DNA from: Deltaproteobacteria bacterium
GTDB lineage: Bacteria > Desulfobacterota > Syntrophobacteria > Syntrophobacterales > Syntrophobacteraceae
Length of the DNA: 64,000 nt
Direction: 5' to 3'
Assembly (NCBI GenBank): GCA_012517315.1
Contig: JAAYVE010000055.1
Coordinates: 99,878 to 163,877 of the forward strand
Position 1 is the first letter of the stretch. Every line of letters starts with the position of its first letter. The notes under the pieces were generated by a model that was not told the DNA's origin, searched no databases, and worked only from the letters and a program-made list of their open reading frames with translations. Position numbers and translations under genes: made by a program. Below are positions 35,749 through 44,493 of this stretch, piece by piece.

Positions 35749-37599
35749 ATGAAGGACGGATTCCACCCACCCATACCGGCCCCCACAGATACGGAGGGTT
35801 GTCCGGATGGAGCGCAAACACACCTCCCCTCCTCGCAATGGTGGAGAAAGCCCACTTTTCTCGTCGCCATCGTTGCTCTGCCTTTTTTCCTTCTAGACCT
35901 GGGCTTTCCGGCCCTCAACGATGGAGAGGCCATGTATGCGGAGATCGCGAGGGAGATGCGCCTCAATCAGGATTGGATCACCCCCCGGCTCAACGAGACC
36001 CGCCATTTTGACAAGCCACCTTTCACTTACTGGGTCATCGCTCTCAACCAAATGATCATAGGGGAATCGGAAGTCGCCGCCCGTTTCTGGCAAGCTCTCG
36101 CTGCCTGGGGGATCATCCCCGTGGTGGCTGCGCTTGGCCGCAGCCTTTACGGAATGAGGAAGGGATGGCTGCCGGCCCTCATCTATGCCACTTCCATCGG
36201 GATGCACATCTTCGGACGCCTTGGGATGCCTGATGCGCTGCTTTGCTTCTGGATTGCTCTGGCGATCCTGGGATATGCCCGCTGCCTGGAGAATGCCCCT
36301 CAACCGGGTACACGATGGATGTTCGTCATGTGCGCGGCCCTCGGTTTCGCAACCCTCACCAAAGGTCTCGTGGGGCTGGCACTTCCCCTGGCCATCATCG
36401 GAATTCACATGCTGCTCACCAGGCGACTGGACCTCTTTTCCAAAAGGCAGGTGGTGGGGGGAGCAGCCGTGGTCTGTCTCATCTCCCTGCCCTGGTATCT
36501 TGCGGTAGGAATGGTAAACCCCGATTTTGCGGGTTACTTCATCATCCGGGAGCATGTCATGCGATTTACGGGAGGGCGATATCCGCCAGACGAATCCGTG
36601 GCCCTTCCTCTTTTCCTGGTCCTCACACTATTATGGACCTTTCCTTGGGTGTCCGTTGTCCCCCAGGCCCTGATCCGGGCCTTTCGACGCGTTCACCTCT
36701 CCGGCCTTCGAGGCAGCGCGGACCTGTTGCCTCTCATCTGGATCCTCGTTTTCGTCGGGTTGTTCTCCGCCTCCCGATCCCGCCTCGAATACTACGCTCT
36801 GCCCGCCGTCCCAGCCCTGGCGTTGCTGGTGGGCAAATTCTGGGACGACCTCCTCGGCGGGGAAGTCCCCGGACCCTCCACCAGGGCCCTGAAGATGTCC
36901 CTGGGAATCGCCGCGATGGCGGCCGCTACGGCGGCCACCGGGGCGTGGATTGTGTTGGGTCCTCAGAAGGAGATTGTTTTCAGGATCTTCCAGGAATCAT
37001 GGCCTACGTCAGGGTGGGTTGCCGGTGGCGACCACGCGGTTCTCCTGGAAAAGATCCGACTCCCGGCCATGGCTAGTCTAATGGGTGTCGCCCTGTTCCT
37101 GGGAGGGGCTTTCCGGGCTTCCCTCGGGGAACGCCCAGGGGCGGTTTTGGCTTTCCTCGTCGCCATGATGGCCCCGCTCCTTGTCATGGTGCACTGGGGG
37201 TTCCTTGTGATGGAACCCTTCCAGTCGAGCAAGACCGTTGCACAGTGGACCCTATCCGTCGCAAGTCCCGAAGAAATGGTGATCGTGCAGGAACCCCACG
37301 AGCACATGTGGATCGGCGGAATCACCTACTATTTGAAGCGTCCCGTTCACATCCTCAAAGACCCCCGGTTCGAAGGAATCGCCGCCCGCCGCCGTGAACC
37401 CCCTGAGCGTTTTCTCGATGACCAGGCGATGCTCCGGCACTGGACCTCTCCCGAAAAGGTCGTCATGGTGACGGATGAAGATCGGCGCGACATTGGTTCT
37501 CTCCTTCGACAGGCTCCACAGATGCATTTGGTGGGGGGTTCCTTCAATCGAAAGGTGGTTGTCAACCGCAAAACACCGCTTCCTGTCCCTTCCCCCTGA
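35749..37599 (+). CDS. ArnT-like GT-C glycosyltransferase (family 39/83 type)
   Basis: A 616-residue integral membrane transferase. After a short cytoplasmic lead (residues 1-35) it has about ten to twelve hydrophobic helices. The first periplasmic loop carries the hallmark N-D-G-E-A-M-Y-A-E-I-A-R-E-M with the catalytic acidic residues, and R-H-F-D-K-P-P-F-T-Y-W. A later G-G-R-Y-P-P-D-E loop is also characteristic. These enzymes move a sugar from a polyprenyl-phosphate donor to lipid A or another acceptor on the periplasmic face. The ATG at 35749 fits the family N-terminus; the upstream GAAAGAG is a moderate ribosome-binding site. Confidence 0.88.
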   Translation: MKDGFHPPIPAPTDTEGCPDGAQTHLPSSQWWRKPTFLVAIVALPFFLLDLGFPALNDGEAMYAEIAREMRLNQDWITPRLNETRHFDKPPFTYWVIALNQMIIGESEVAARFWQALAAWGIIPVVAALGRSLYGMRKGWLPALIYATSIGMHIFGRLGMPDALLCFWIALAILGYARCLENAPQPGTRWMFVMCAALGFATLTKGLVGLALPLAIIGIHMLLTRRLDLFSKRQVVGGAAVVCLISLPWYLAVGMVNPDFAGYFIIREHVMRFTGGRYPPDESVALPLFLVLTLLWTFPWVSVVPQALIRAFRRVHLSGLRGSADLLPLIWILVFVGLFSASRSRLEYYALPAVPALALLVGKFWDDLLGGEVPGPSTRALKMSLGIAAMAAATAATGAWIVLGPQKEIVFRIFQESWPTSGWVAGGDHAVLLEKIRLPAMASLMGVALFLGGAFRASLGERPGAVLAFLVAMMAPLLVMVHWGFLVMEPFQSSKTVAQWTLSVASPEEMVIVQEPHEHMWIGGITYYLKRPVHILKDPRFEGIAARRREPPERFLDDQAMLRHWTSPEKVVMVTDEDRRDIGSLLRQAPQMHLVGGSFNRKVVVNRKTPLPVPSP

Positions 37600-37633
37600 A
37601 GATCACACTTCCCGACCCCCATGCCGAGTTGTT

Positions 37634-38257
37634 TCAGAACTCCCCGGCCATCTTCTGCGCCTCGGCAAGGGTCAACCGAAGCTTCTCTTCCGCCCCCGGG
37701 CCCAGCGTCCCTTCTACTCTCAGGGTGCGCATGTCGCTGAACCCCATGAATTGGAAAATCATTTCCAGGTATGGTTTCTGGAAGTCAAACCTCACTCCCC
37801 CAGTTTCTTCGGGATACTCCCCTCCGCTTGCCAAGAGCAGCACCAACGGTTTTCCCGTCACCAGACCGAAATATCCCTTCTGGGGATCGAAACCGAAAGT
37901 GTGTCCGGGTTGGACGATGACGTCCAGGTACTGCTTGAGCCGGTATGGTATGGAAAAGTTCCACATTCCTGCGGATAGGACCACTTTGTCCGCCCTTTTG
38001 AATTGACCGATCAAACCAAGGACTTTCTCCCACGCGCTCGCCTCTTCCGGACTGTGAGGCATGCCCCGGATGATTTTGTACTTGCCTGATGCCGCCAAAA
38101 AGTCAAAATGGGGAAGGTCCGCATGCCAGAGATCCAGGGTCGCGATACGGTCCTCCGGATGCCCAGATGTGTATGCATCCAGAAAAGCGGCGGCCAAGCG
38201 GTTGGAAAAGGATATTTCTTTCATGGGACTCGACTGGATGTGAAGAATTGTTGCCAT
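37634..38257 (-). CDS. azoR: FMN-dependent NADH-azoreductase-like quinone reductase
   Basis: A 207-residue flavodoxin-fold enzyme. The N-terminus I-L-H-I-Q-S-S-P-M-K-E-I-S-F-S is the FMN phosphate loop of the AzoR/NQO family; M-W-N-F-S-I-P-Y-R-L-K-Q-Y-L-D matches the conserved M-x-N-F-x-x-P block; and S-G-G-E-Y follows. It would reduce quinones or azo compounds with NAD(P)H in the cytoplasm. The ATG at 38257 has GGGAG 8-9 bases upstream. It converges with the ArnT-like gene 34 bases away. Confidence 0.9.
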   Translation of the reverse strand: MATILHIQSSPMKEISFSNRLAAAFLDAYTSGHPEDRIATLDLWHADLPHFDFLAASGKYKIIRGMPHSPEEASAWEKVLGLIGQFKRADKVVLSAGMWNFSIPYRLKQYLDVIVQPGHTFGFDPQKGYFGLVTGKPLVLLLASGGEYPEETGGVRFDFQKPYLEMIFQFMGFSDMRTLRVEGTLGPGAEEKLRLTLAEAQKMAGEF

Positions 38258-38597
38258 CGTCCTTGACTCCCTGATCTTGGTCTTGGTTTCCATCTGATAT
38301 CTCGGAGGCCGGAGGGACTCCAAGGATCCACAAGAAACGTTGAGCGACTCTTTTGTTGCAACGTCCACTTTTTTTCAATCGACCTTTTGAATAATCATTG
38401 CCACGTGTCCGCGCACAAGGCGCAACATTCCTCACGCTCAAGAAAACCGGGGTCGCGGTTCCTCAATCCCCAAAGCATCATTGCTTGACGATGTCCAAAC
38501 AAAACATCGGCCATCTCCAATCCCGTTTCGCCCTTGCATTGCCCAAGGTAAGGAAAAAGAAAGACAAAAGGATCCGCCACCTTCATTGGGGAAAAGG
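38258..38597. other. Intergenic region
   Basis: About 340 bases between divergent azoR and the rubredoxin-like gene. Reading frames here lack ribosome-binding sites and recognisable proteins. Nothing else was identified before the tandem repeat at its right edge. Confidence 0.35.
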
Positions 38598-38641
38598 AAA
38601 TGACACAGTGCTTTAAGGGAAGTGACACAGTGCTTTCTCGG
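38598..38641. repeat. Two-copy 22-bp tandem direct repeat
   Basis: Two adjacent 22-bp units (38598-38619 and 38620-38641) share the exact core TGACACAGTGCTTT (38601-38614 and 38623-38636). They lie 65 bases upstream of the rubredoxin-like gene. They could be tandem operator sites or the leftover end of an insertion sequence; neither is proven. Confidence 0.6.
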
Positions 38642-38705
38642 GTGTAAAGTTGATTGATATAGGCGATATTTGACCGACAGACCGGGAGAAGGGCGGAGAA
38701 CTGCC

Positions 38706-39221
38706 ATGGACGATGGTCTCACGGGGCGGGAAGACAGCGTAAGGGCTGATCAAGAGAAATCGCGGGAATATCTGGCCAGGGCTCTTGTGCTGGAAAGCGT
38801 GCAAGCAGCTCGAAACGAAATAGCGGCACTGAAGGCACACGCCGAAGGGCGGAACGCAGAAGAAAAGCTTTTCCGAGCTATGGAACAAGCTCAACGGGTT
38901 CACTGGAACAAGGCGCTCATGCTTTTGCGGGGAAGAACCGGATCAACGGATGAAAACCTCGAACAAACCCTCGCTTCGCTGCAACAGTCCCTTTCCTCCT
39001 ACATGGCAATGCTGGAAAATACGGATGGTCCTGCAAGGGGCATGGCTGATCAACTGGTCCGCACCACCCGAAACCACATGGTTCTCGTGCGGCAGGTCGC
39101 CTCGAGACCTCCGGGAACTTACCATGTGTGTGGAATCTGTGGTTTCATTGCCTACGACCAAGCTCCCGAACGTTGTCCCGTGTGCCGGGCCCTCCAGGAG
39201 AAATTCGCGGTAGTGGATTAG
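38706..39221 (+). CDS. Protein with C-terminal rubredoxin-like zinc/iron ribbon
   Basis: A 171-residue cytoplasmic protein. The first 130 residues are helical and charged. The last 40 hold a rubredoxin-type knuckle pair, C-G-I-C-G-F and C-P-V-C, as at the C-terminus of rubrerythrins. The preceding helices lack the E-x-x-H diiron motifs of rubrerythrin, so a simple rubrerythrin is unlikely. The ATG at 38706 follows CGGAG by 8-9 bases. It may bind one iron or zinc and act in redox or oxygen response. A tandem repeat lies in its upstream region. Confidence 0.78.
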   Translation: MDDGLTGREDSVRADQEKSREYLARALVLESVQAARNEIAALKAHAEGRNAEEKLFRAMEQAQRVHWNKALMLLRGRTGSTDENLEQTLASLQQSLSSYMAMLENTDGPARGMADQLVRTTRNHMVLVRQVASRPPGTYHVCGICGFIAYDQAPERCPVCRALQEKFAVVD

Positions 39222-39365
39222 GCAGTTCAGGCAATTTCACCTCTATCGGGTCTCTGCTTCCAGTCGCCTGAGTTTTTAGGCGGGATAGGGAGACTCTCAG
39301 TGTGTCCAGGCACCCGCCTGGGGCAAAATCGAGGAAATCGACCGACCGGGTGACCGTGAGAGGCC

Positions 39366-39644
39366 ATGATGCAGGAAAGCGAGATCATCACACTGGTCCT
39401 TGGGTTGGCAGTCGCCGCTCTTCTTATTCCAAATTACTCACAGATGAAGCGATTCCCGGGGAGCCGGATTCTCTTGGTTGCGTTCCTCATGATGCTGTCT
39501 GCATGGGCTGCGACGGTCCTGGAAGGCTTCTTCTGGTCGGAGCTTTTCAACATCGTGGAACACTTCTCGTATCTTTTGAGCACCGCATCGTTTGCAGCGT
39601 GGCTCTTCTTCATGGTGCGGCGGCGTGGAAGGGCGGAAAGATGA
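39366..39644 (+). CDS. Small membrane protein preceding a sensor kinase (92 aa)
   Basis: A 92-residue protein with three hydrophobic helices (about 6-22, 34-54 and 62-84) and a basic tail, R-R-R-G-R-A-E-R. Its stop overlaps the kinase start (ATGA), so the two are coupled. The GAGAGG just upstream fits the second of two adjacent ATGs (39369) slightly better. No family is recognised. A role as a membrane partner or input subunit for the kinase is inferred from coupling alone. Confidence 0.7.
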   Translation: MMQESEIITLVLGLAVAALLIPNYSQMKRFPGSRILLVAFLMMLSAWAATVLEGFFWSELFNIVEHFSYLLSTASFAAWLFFMVRRRGRAER

Positions 39645-41806
39645 ACATGGTGAGCACACTGAGCGCTTTGGGCGTTCTCTGTTCCCTTTTTTCCCTGGGC
39701 CTTCTCATCTTCTCCTTCGGGGGAGTCTTTCACCGGCCGACAACGACCCTTTTCATCGCATTCGTGACTCTCAACGGCTTTATCGCCGTGAGCAATTTCC
39801 TCCAATGGTCCGGCATCTATCCACCCATGGACCGCCTCGGGGATTTCATCGGCACCTTGATGCCCTTGTCGTGGGCATTCATCTTTTACGCCATCATCCA
39901 GGAACTGACCGTTCAGGATCTCCTCGCCAAGGAGGAACAATACAGGGACCTTTTTGATAATGCCGAGGAACTGATCCTCAAGCTGTCGCCGCAAGGAGAA
40001 GTGGTAAAGTCCAACAAGAGCGTAATGGAAACCCTCGGGTATTCCGGAGAGGAATTGACGCGCCTCGAGGTCCGCAATCTGCTGCATCCTGACGACGTCG
40101 GGGAGTTCCAGGAGACCTTCCTGCGCGTCCTCAAAGGATCGACTGAAAAGAACCGGCAGTTTACCCTGCTCACAAAGGACGGCTGCCAGGTAGCCGTCGA
40201 AGGGAACCTCAGCTCTCGCATAGAAGGGAATCACCCTGTCTTCGTCCGCTGTATCTTCCGCAACATCTCCGATCGCAAAGTCGCAGAAGAGGCCCTGCGC
40301 ATGGAGCGCAACCACCTGGAAACCATCACGGGCAATATCGGCGCCGGCCTTGCCATCATCTCCCGGGATTTCAGAACCCTTTGGGCCAATGGGATTCTCA
40401 AGATGCTTTTCGGCGAGGTGGAGGGAAAGACGTGTTACGAGACCTACAACCAAAGGTCCCAAATCTGCCCGGGTTGCGGGGCGCTGGAGGTTTTCGAGAA
40501 GGGAGTGGAGAAAGCCGTCAACGAGCAGGTTGGAACCGATGCCGATGGGAATCTGATCTGGTCCCAAATCATTGCGACTCCCATCCGGGACCAGGAAGGT
40601 CAGGTGAAAGCCGTCCTCGAGCTTGTCGTGCCCATCACGGAGCGCAAGCGCATGGAAGAAGAACTCCACCGGTCGGAGCATGAAAAACGCATCATCCTCG
40701 ATAGTCTGATGGAAAATGTCATTTACACGGATGTGACCATGAAGATCGTGTGGGCCAACAAGACCGCCTGCGACTCGGTGGGAATGAAAAGGGAAGACGT
40801 TATCGGGAGGTACTGCTACACACTCTGGGGGGAACGCGACGACCCTTGCCACGACTGCATCGTCCTGAAAGCCATCCGGACAGGTCGCCGTCAGGAGATC
40901 GAGAAGGAAACACCGGACGGGAGGACCTGGCTGAATCAGGGATATCCCATAACCGATGCGAGTGGGGAAGCCATCGGCGGACTCGAAGTATCCCTGGACA
41001 TCACCGAACGCAAAAGGGTGGAAGAGGAATTGGCCAGCCACCGGACACGACTGGAAGAACTGGTCATGGAGCGGACCCGCCAACTGGAGGAGGCGCGGGA
41101 CGAACTGGTGAAGCGGGAACGCCTGGCCGCACTCGGACAACTCACGGCGACCGTGAGCCATGAGCTTCGCAACCCCCTGGGGGTGATTTATTCCTCCGCT
41201 TACTACCTCCAACGCATTCTCGGCAATTCGGGCGAGAAAATTTCGAAGCATTTGCAGAGGATCACCAACCAGGTCATGATGTGCAACACCATTGTGGACG
41301 ATCTCCTGGAGTACACCCGCGGGCGTTCACCAGAGATGTTTCCGGGTGATCTGAACGCTGCGCTGCAGAAGATCCTGGACGACCTGGCGTCCGTTTATGA
41401 CTTTCCTCTCATCCGGGATCTCTCTCCGGAACTGCCCCAGGTTTCGTTCGATGCAGGAAAGATTCGCAGGGTGGTGACCAACCTGTTGGAAAACGCCCGA
41501 CAGGCGCTGACCCCTCAGCAACAAGGCGACCAGGGTTCAAACGCCCCTCATGCACCTTGGGTTCGCATTGCCACCAGGGCGGAACCCGGGACGGTTTTCA
41601 TACAGGTGGAGGACAACGGGGTCGGAATGAACGAGGAGACGGCACGGCGGGCTTTCGAACCTCTTTTCACCACCCGGGCCAGGGGGACGGGGCTCGGTTT
41701 GGCCATCGTCCGCAATGTCGCGGAAGAACATGGAGGCCACGTGTCCCTTGAAAGCGTACCCGGCGGCGGAACCAGGGTGACCGTCAGCCTCCCGGCGATT
41801 GCATGA
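39641..41806 (+). CDS. Membrane sensor histidine kinase with three PAS domains
   Basis: A 721-residue kinase. Three N-terminal hydrophobic helices (about 5-30, 36-55, 70-88) are followed by PAS domains at about 97-215, 225-335 and 345-455. HisKA has the phosphoacceptor in TVSHELRNP (His507), and the HATPase domain has LLENARQAL, DNGVGM and GTGLGLAI. PAS2 and PAS3 each hold three cysteines (Cys265, 276, 279 and Cys392, 403, 406), ending in C-P-G-C and C-H-D-C, which could bind metal or sense redox. No receiver domain is present and no response-regulator gene adjoins. Confidence 0.9.
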   Translation: MNMVSTLSALGVLCSLFSLGLLIFSFGGVFHRPTTTLFIAFVTLNGFIAVSNFLQWSGIYPPMDRLGDFIGTLMPLSWAFIFYAIIQELTVQDLLAKEEQYRDLFDNAEELILKLSPQGEVVKSNKSVMETLGYSGEELTRLEVRNLLHPDDVGEFQETFLRVLKGSTEKNRQFTLLTKDGCQVAVEGNLSSRIEGNHPVFVRCIFRNISDRKVAEEALRMERNHLETITGNIGAGLAIISRDFRTLWANGILKMLFGEVEGKTCYETYNQRSQICPGCGALEVFEKGVEKAVNEQVGTDADGNLIWSQIIATPIRDQEGQVKAVLELVVPITERKRMEEELHRSEHEKRIILDSLMENVIYTDVTMKIVWANKTACDSVGMKREDVIGRYCYTLWGERDDPCHDCIVLKAIRTGRRQEIEKETPDGRTWLNQGYPITDASGEAIGGLEVSLDITERKRVEEELASHRTRLEELVMERTRQLEEARDELVKRERLAALGQLTATVSHELRNPLGVIYSSAYYLQRILGNSGEKISKHLQRITNQVMMCNTIVDDLLEYTRGRSPEMFPGDLNAALQKILDDLASVYDFPLIRDLSPELPQVSFDAGKIRRVVTNLLENARQALTPQQQGDQGSNAPHAPWVRIATRAEPGTVFIQVEDNGVGMNEETARRAFEPLFTTRARGTGLGLAIVRNVAEEHGGHVSLESVPGGGTRVTVSLPAIA

Positions 41807-41859
41807 AGAAGTCTGGGTTTTTCCCCCAACCAGACCTTTTCGCGGGTGGTGGGTTGTAT

Positions 41860-42468
41860 TCATGCCTCGCCGGCCCGGCATTTCGGGCAGAGGAGTTCCA
41901 CTCCCTGTTCCAAAGGCAGGGGGCGGATCCGGGTACGGGCAGATCCTCCGTCTTGGCCAGCCGCTCCCGCCGCTGGTCTTCTGACACGGCAGGATGGGAG
42001 AGTCCGGCCTCCATTTCAGACCGGAGCGCCTGGTGGTATTCCCGGGTGTTGTGCACATCCCGCCTGAGGCGACGCCGCATGCTTTGGACGAAATCCTACA
42101 GGTTTTCCAGGACCAGCGTTTCGGCGAGGCGCATAACTCCGGTAATCGCCCTCTCCGCCTGCGGCGGGAAATGGTAAGGGACTTCGCCAGGCGGGAAAAG
42201 AGAGGGATAGGCTGTGCCCCACAATGCACAAAGACCCTGGACAACGGTCCCCGTGCTCTTCTGGATTCCCACCTACACCAATCCCTCCGTAAATGAGTAG
42301 GGCCATCTGTGAACCGAGCCGGATCTCCTCCGGGAGTTCCACCTGGCCGGCCAGGAAAGGTGGCAGCAAGGCCAGCAGGCACCCCGACTGCCTCTCGATG
42401 AGTCCTCCCCAGCGTTCCAGCAGTTGAACGGAAAAATCGAGGAGATCCGGATCCGCTGCAACCGTCAT
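41860..42468 (-). pseudogene. Decayed gene with two frameshifts and an amber codon
   Basis: A coherent protein can be read across three frames. It starts at ATG 42468 (AGGAGG about 10 bases upstream) and reads well to L-L-I-Y-G-G-I. It then continues only after a shift near 42265-42290 (G-T-V-V-Q-G-L-C-A-L-W-G), meets TAG at 42096-42098 (between L-E-N-L and D-F-V-Q-S), runs on through a charged helix, shifts again near 41938-41944 and ends V-E-L-L-C-P-K-C-R-A-G-E-A at 41860. The intended product would be about 200 residues with a final CxxC. I do not recognise the family. Three separate lesions favour a real pseudogene over sequencing error. Confidence 0.7.
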
Positions 42469-42629
42469 ACTCCAAAATCCTCCTGGAAGAGCTTTTCATC
42501 CAGTTCCCTGGGCAGCCTCAAGACCATTTGGAAAGACGCGAGTTTTTCGGGTCGTAAGCCCCTTTGTGTCCCGAGAACAGGGGGGAGATCAGAGATGAGT
42601 GCCCATAGGGAACGGATATGGGGTTTCAA
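42465..42629 (-). pseudogene. Coding-like remnant between uppP and the decayed gene
   Basis: An in-frame stretch of 54 codons from TTG 42629 to a TGA that overlaps the start of the decayed gene (ATGA at 42468-42465). It reads like protein (P-E-K-L-A-S-F-Q-M-V-L-R-L-P-R-E-L-D-E-K-L-F). It begins right after the uppP stop, in the uppP frame, without a ribosome-binding site. The overlap suggests it is the tail of a gene once coupled to its neighbour, now truncated. A small intact protein is less likely. Confidence 0.4.
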
Positions 42630-42632
42630 GGA

Positions 42633-43616
42633 TCAAATGAGGCCTAGGAGAGCGAGTGCGCCCACCACAAGGGCCGCACCCAGCCTGTAATAGCCGAAAA
42701 GGGCCAGGCCATGCCGATTGAGATAGGCCACCATCCACTTGACGGACACCGCCGCGGACACAAAAGCGGAAAAAAGGCCTACGGCGAGCGGAAGGGCGTG
42801 ATACGCCTGCAGCATGACTTCACCGTGCTTGACTGCATCGTACCCCGTAGCTGCCGTGAGCGTCACCAACCCCAGGAGGAAACTGAATTCCACGGAAGCC
42901 GGAAGGGAGAGACCAACGGCAAGCCCGCCCACGATGGTCACGAGACTGCGGCTGACCCCGGGCCACATGGCGGCACACTGGATGATCCCGACGATCAGGG
43001 CCGTGCGGCCTCTGAGTTCATCCAGCCCAAGGCCTGTCGCCGGGGACCGCCTCCGTTCGTTCAGCTTCCAGCGCTCCACCGCCAGGATGGCGATTCCCCC
43101 TGCGACCCATGCGGCCACCACAGGCCACAACCCGAAAAGGGTGGCCTTGATGAATCTGTTGAAGAGAATTCCCATGATGGCTGCAGGAAGGAAAGCGGCC
43201 AGGATGTTGAAGACCATTCTCAGCCCTTTTTCGTCCCTGCCCGACAGTCCCATGAGCATCTGCTTGAAACGCCGGAAGTACAGCCAGAGCACAGCCAGGA
43301 TGGCCCCCGCCTGAATACAAATGGCATAGGCATCCGCGGCCTCTTTGGAATGTTCGCCCGTTGCCGAGGACCCCGAACCGCCGTTGCCGATCCCCATCAT
43401 TCTCTGGGCAACAAGGAGGTGCCCCGTGGAACTCACCGGCAGGTATTCGGTCACCCCCTCGATGATTCCCAGGGAAAACGCCTGGAACACGGTCATCTCC
43501 CGGCGGGAAGGCTCACCTGAAATGTTTGCCCCATGCGCGGTTCCAACAGGGAGAACCGGCCCCCATCCTGACGTGAAGAAGATGAAGAGGACGATGAAGC
43601 GTATCAATGGGACCAT
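42633..43616 (-). CDS. uppP: Undecaprenyl-diphosphatase
   Basis: A 327-residue membrane enzyme that recycles undecaprenyl diphosphate to the monophosphate carrier for wall and surface polymers. It carries the conserved E-G-V-T-E-Y-L-P-V-S-S-T-G-H-L and P-G-V-S-R-S motifs, with about eight helices. The start at ATG 43616 (GGGAGGAG upstream) gives an N-terminal extension of about 40 residues that looks like a signal sequence and is longer than in most UppP proteins; an in-frame TTG at 43640 would add eight more. A later methionine (T-V-F-Q-A-F) would give the usual length. Confidence 0.92.
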   Translation of the reverse strand: MVPLIRFIVLFIFFTSGWGPVLPVGTAHGANISGEPSRREMTVFQAFSLGIIEGVTEYLPVSSTGHLLVAQRMMGIGNGGSGSSATGEHSKEAADAYAICIQAGAILAVLWLYFRRFKQMLMGLSGRDEKGLRMVFNILAAFLPAAIMGILFNRFIKATLFGLWPVVAAWVAGGIAILAVERWKLNERRRSPATGLGLDELRGRTALIVGIIQCAAMWPGVSRSLVTIVGGLAVGLSLPASVEFSFLLGLVTLTAATGYDAVKHGEVMLQAYHALPLAVGLFSAFVSAAVSVKWMVAYLNRHGLALFGYYRLGAALVVGALALLGLI

Positions 43617-44015
43617 TGGAAAGTGCTCCTCCCGACGCAACCTACGCAGGTTCTGTCCCCCGTCTAAAGACGCGAGAGGGGGTGGAGGCAGGATAGCCCT
43701 ATCTGGAGCCGTCTGATGCTTCTGAATGGGGAGAGGACCTGCAGCCGACCCCCTGCCAAGAAAGAGCCCGGCAGGCCCTCAGGGAACGGAGAAAACCGGG
43801 CATTCCGGGGCCGATCCAAACTGCATGGGCCGGACTTGGAACCCGTCCTACGTCTGCGCGGGATCCACCGCGGTCTAGAATCCGCCACCTCGTCTTGCCT
43901 GCCCCTTGTACCCGTTCTCAGGTGGAGACGTCAAGAAGATGGCTTTTCGGCAAGGACCGATTCGAAAGTCTCTCTTCTTCCGGCCACTCGCGAATCCACC
44001 CACCTCATTCTTCGA
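43617..44015. other. Divergent intergenic region, uppP side
   Basis: About 400 bases between uppP and the promoter of the corrinoid operon. It should contain the uppP promoter, but I could not identify one. No gene, repeat or RNA was recognised. Confidence 0.35.
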
Positions 44016-44044
44016 TTGACACGGGCGTCGAAATCCCGTAGACA
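44016..44044 (+). promoter_or_regulatory. Sigma-70-type promoter of the corrinoid operon
   Basis: TTGACA at 44016-44021 is a perfect -35 box. TAGACA at 44039-44044 lies 17 bases on and is a partial -10 match. Transcription would start near 44050, about 30 bases before the riboswitch. Confidence 0.5.
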
Positions 44045-44081
44045 TATTTATGTTCAATCGAATCAGATTCATAGACGGAAT

Positions 44082-44285
44082 CAGGTGCCGCAAGGTTCAA
44101 TAGGGAATCCCGTGTAACTCGGGAACGGTCCCGCCGCTGTGAACGGGGACGAAATCCGAAAGCGCCACTGAATTGCCTGGGGCAACGGGAAGGCTCGGAG
44201 AGTAGGATGATCCGTGAGTCAGAAGACCTGCCTGATGACCGCTGGGGCGCCGTTACGCGGAGATAGTCGGCGATCCCTCACGGGA
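44082..44285 (+). promoter_or_regulatory. Cobalamin riboswitch
   Basis: The aptamer shows the ordered consensus elements: GGTGCC at 44084-44089, AATAGGGAATCCCGTG, an ACGGTCCCGCCGCTGTGA block, GCGCCACTG, GGGAAGG, and the terminal GAGTCAGAAGACCTGCC spanning about 44216-44232. The GC-rich stretch that follows (to about 44285) probably forms the accessory arm and expression platform. Together with the terminator just downstream, it should stop transcription when adenosylcobalamin or a related corrinoid is plentiful. It controls the 13-gene operon that begins at 44494. Confidence 0.93.
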
Positions 44286-44304
44286 CCAAGTGAAACCGGG
44301 TGCG

Positions 44305-44338
44305 ATCCTCAGAGCTGAATGCTCTGGGGATTTTTTTT
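44305..44338 (+). terminator. Intrinsic terminator of the riboswitch expression platform
   Basis: ATCCTCAGAGC (44305-44315) and GCTCTGGGGAT (44321-44331) pair over 11 bp, with one G-U, around a 5-base loop. Eight T follow (44331-44338). It lies between the aptamer and the first start codon, as expected for premature termination. Confidence 0.88.
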
Positions 44339-44493
44339 GCGGGAAAATCCGGTTCTTCCGGTCAGGGTAGCACGCCGGTTTCGCACCTGGCTTTCCGTGG
44401 CATCCATGGCAGTTGCCCGCATCCTGCTCACCGGAGAAGCGGTTTGCACCATGAACCGGAGATGCACCTCATGGGCGGGGGAAAGGGGGTGGA

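Noticed and set aside
38598..38641. Reading the tandem repeat as a sigma-54 (-24/-12) promoter
   Set aside because: The GG and GC dinucleotides required at the correct spacing are missing; the units read TGACAC and CTTT instead.
39434..41251. A 605-codon open frame antisense to the PAS kinase
   Set aside because: The sense frame carries PAS, HisKA and HATPase motifs. The antisense frame is another GC-rich shadow.
42465..42629. Translational read-through extension of uppP
   Set aside because: The frame is the same as uppP, but the uppP protein ends at a usual place and the extension overlaps the next start as an independent gene tail would.
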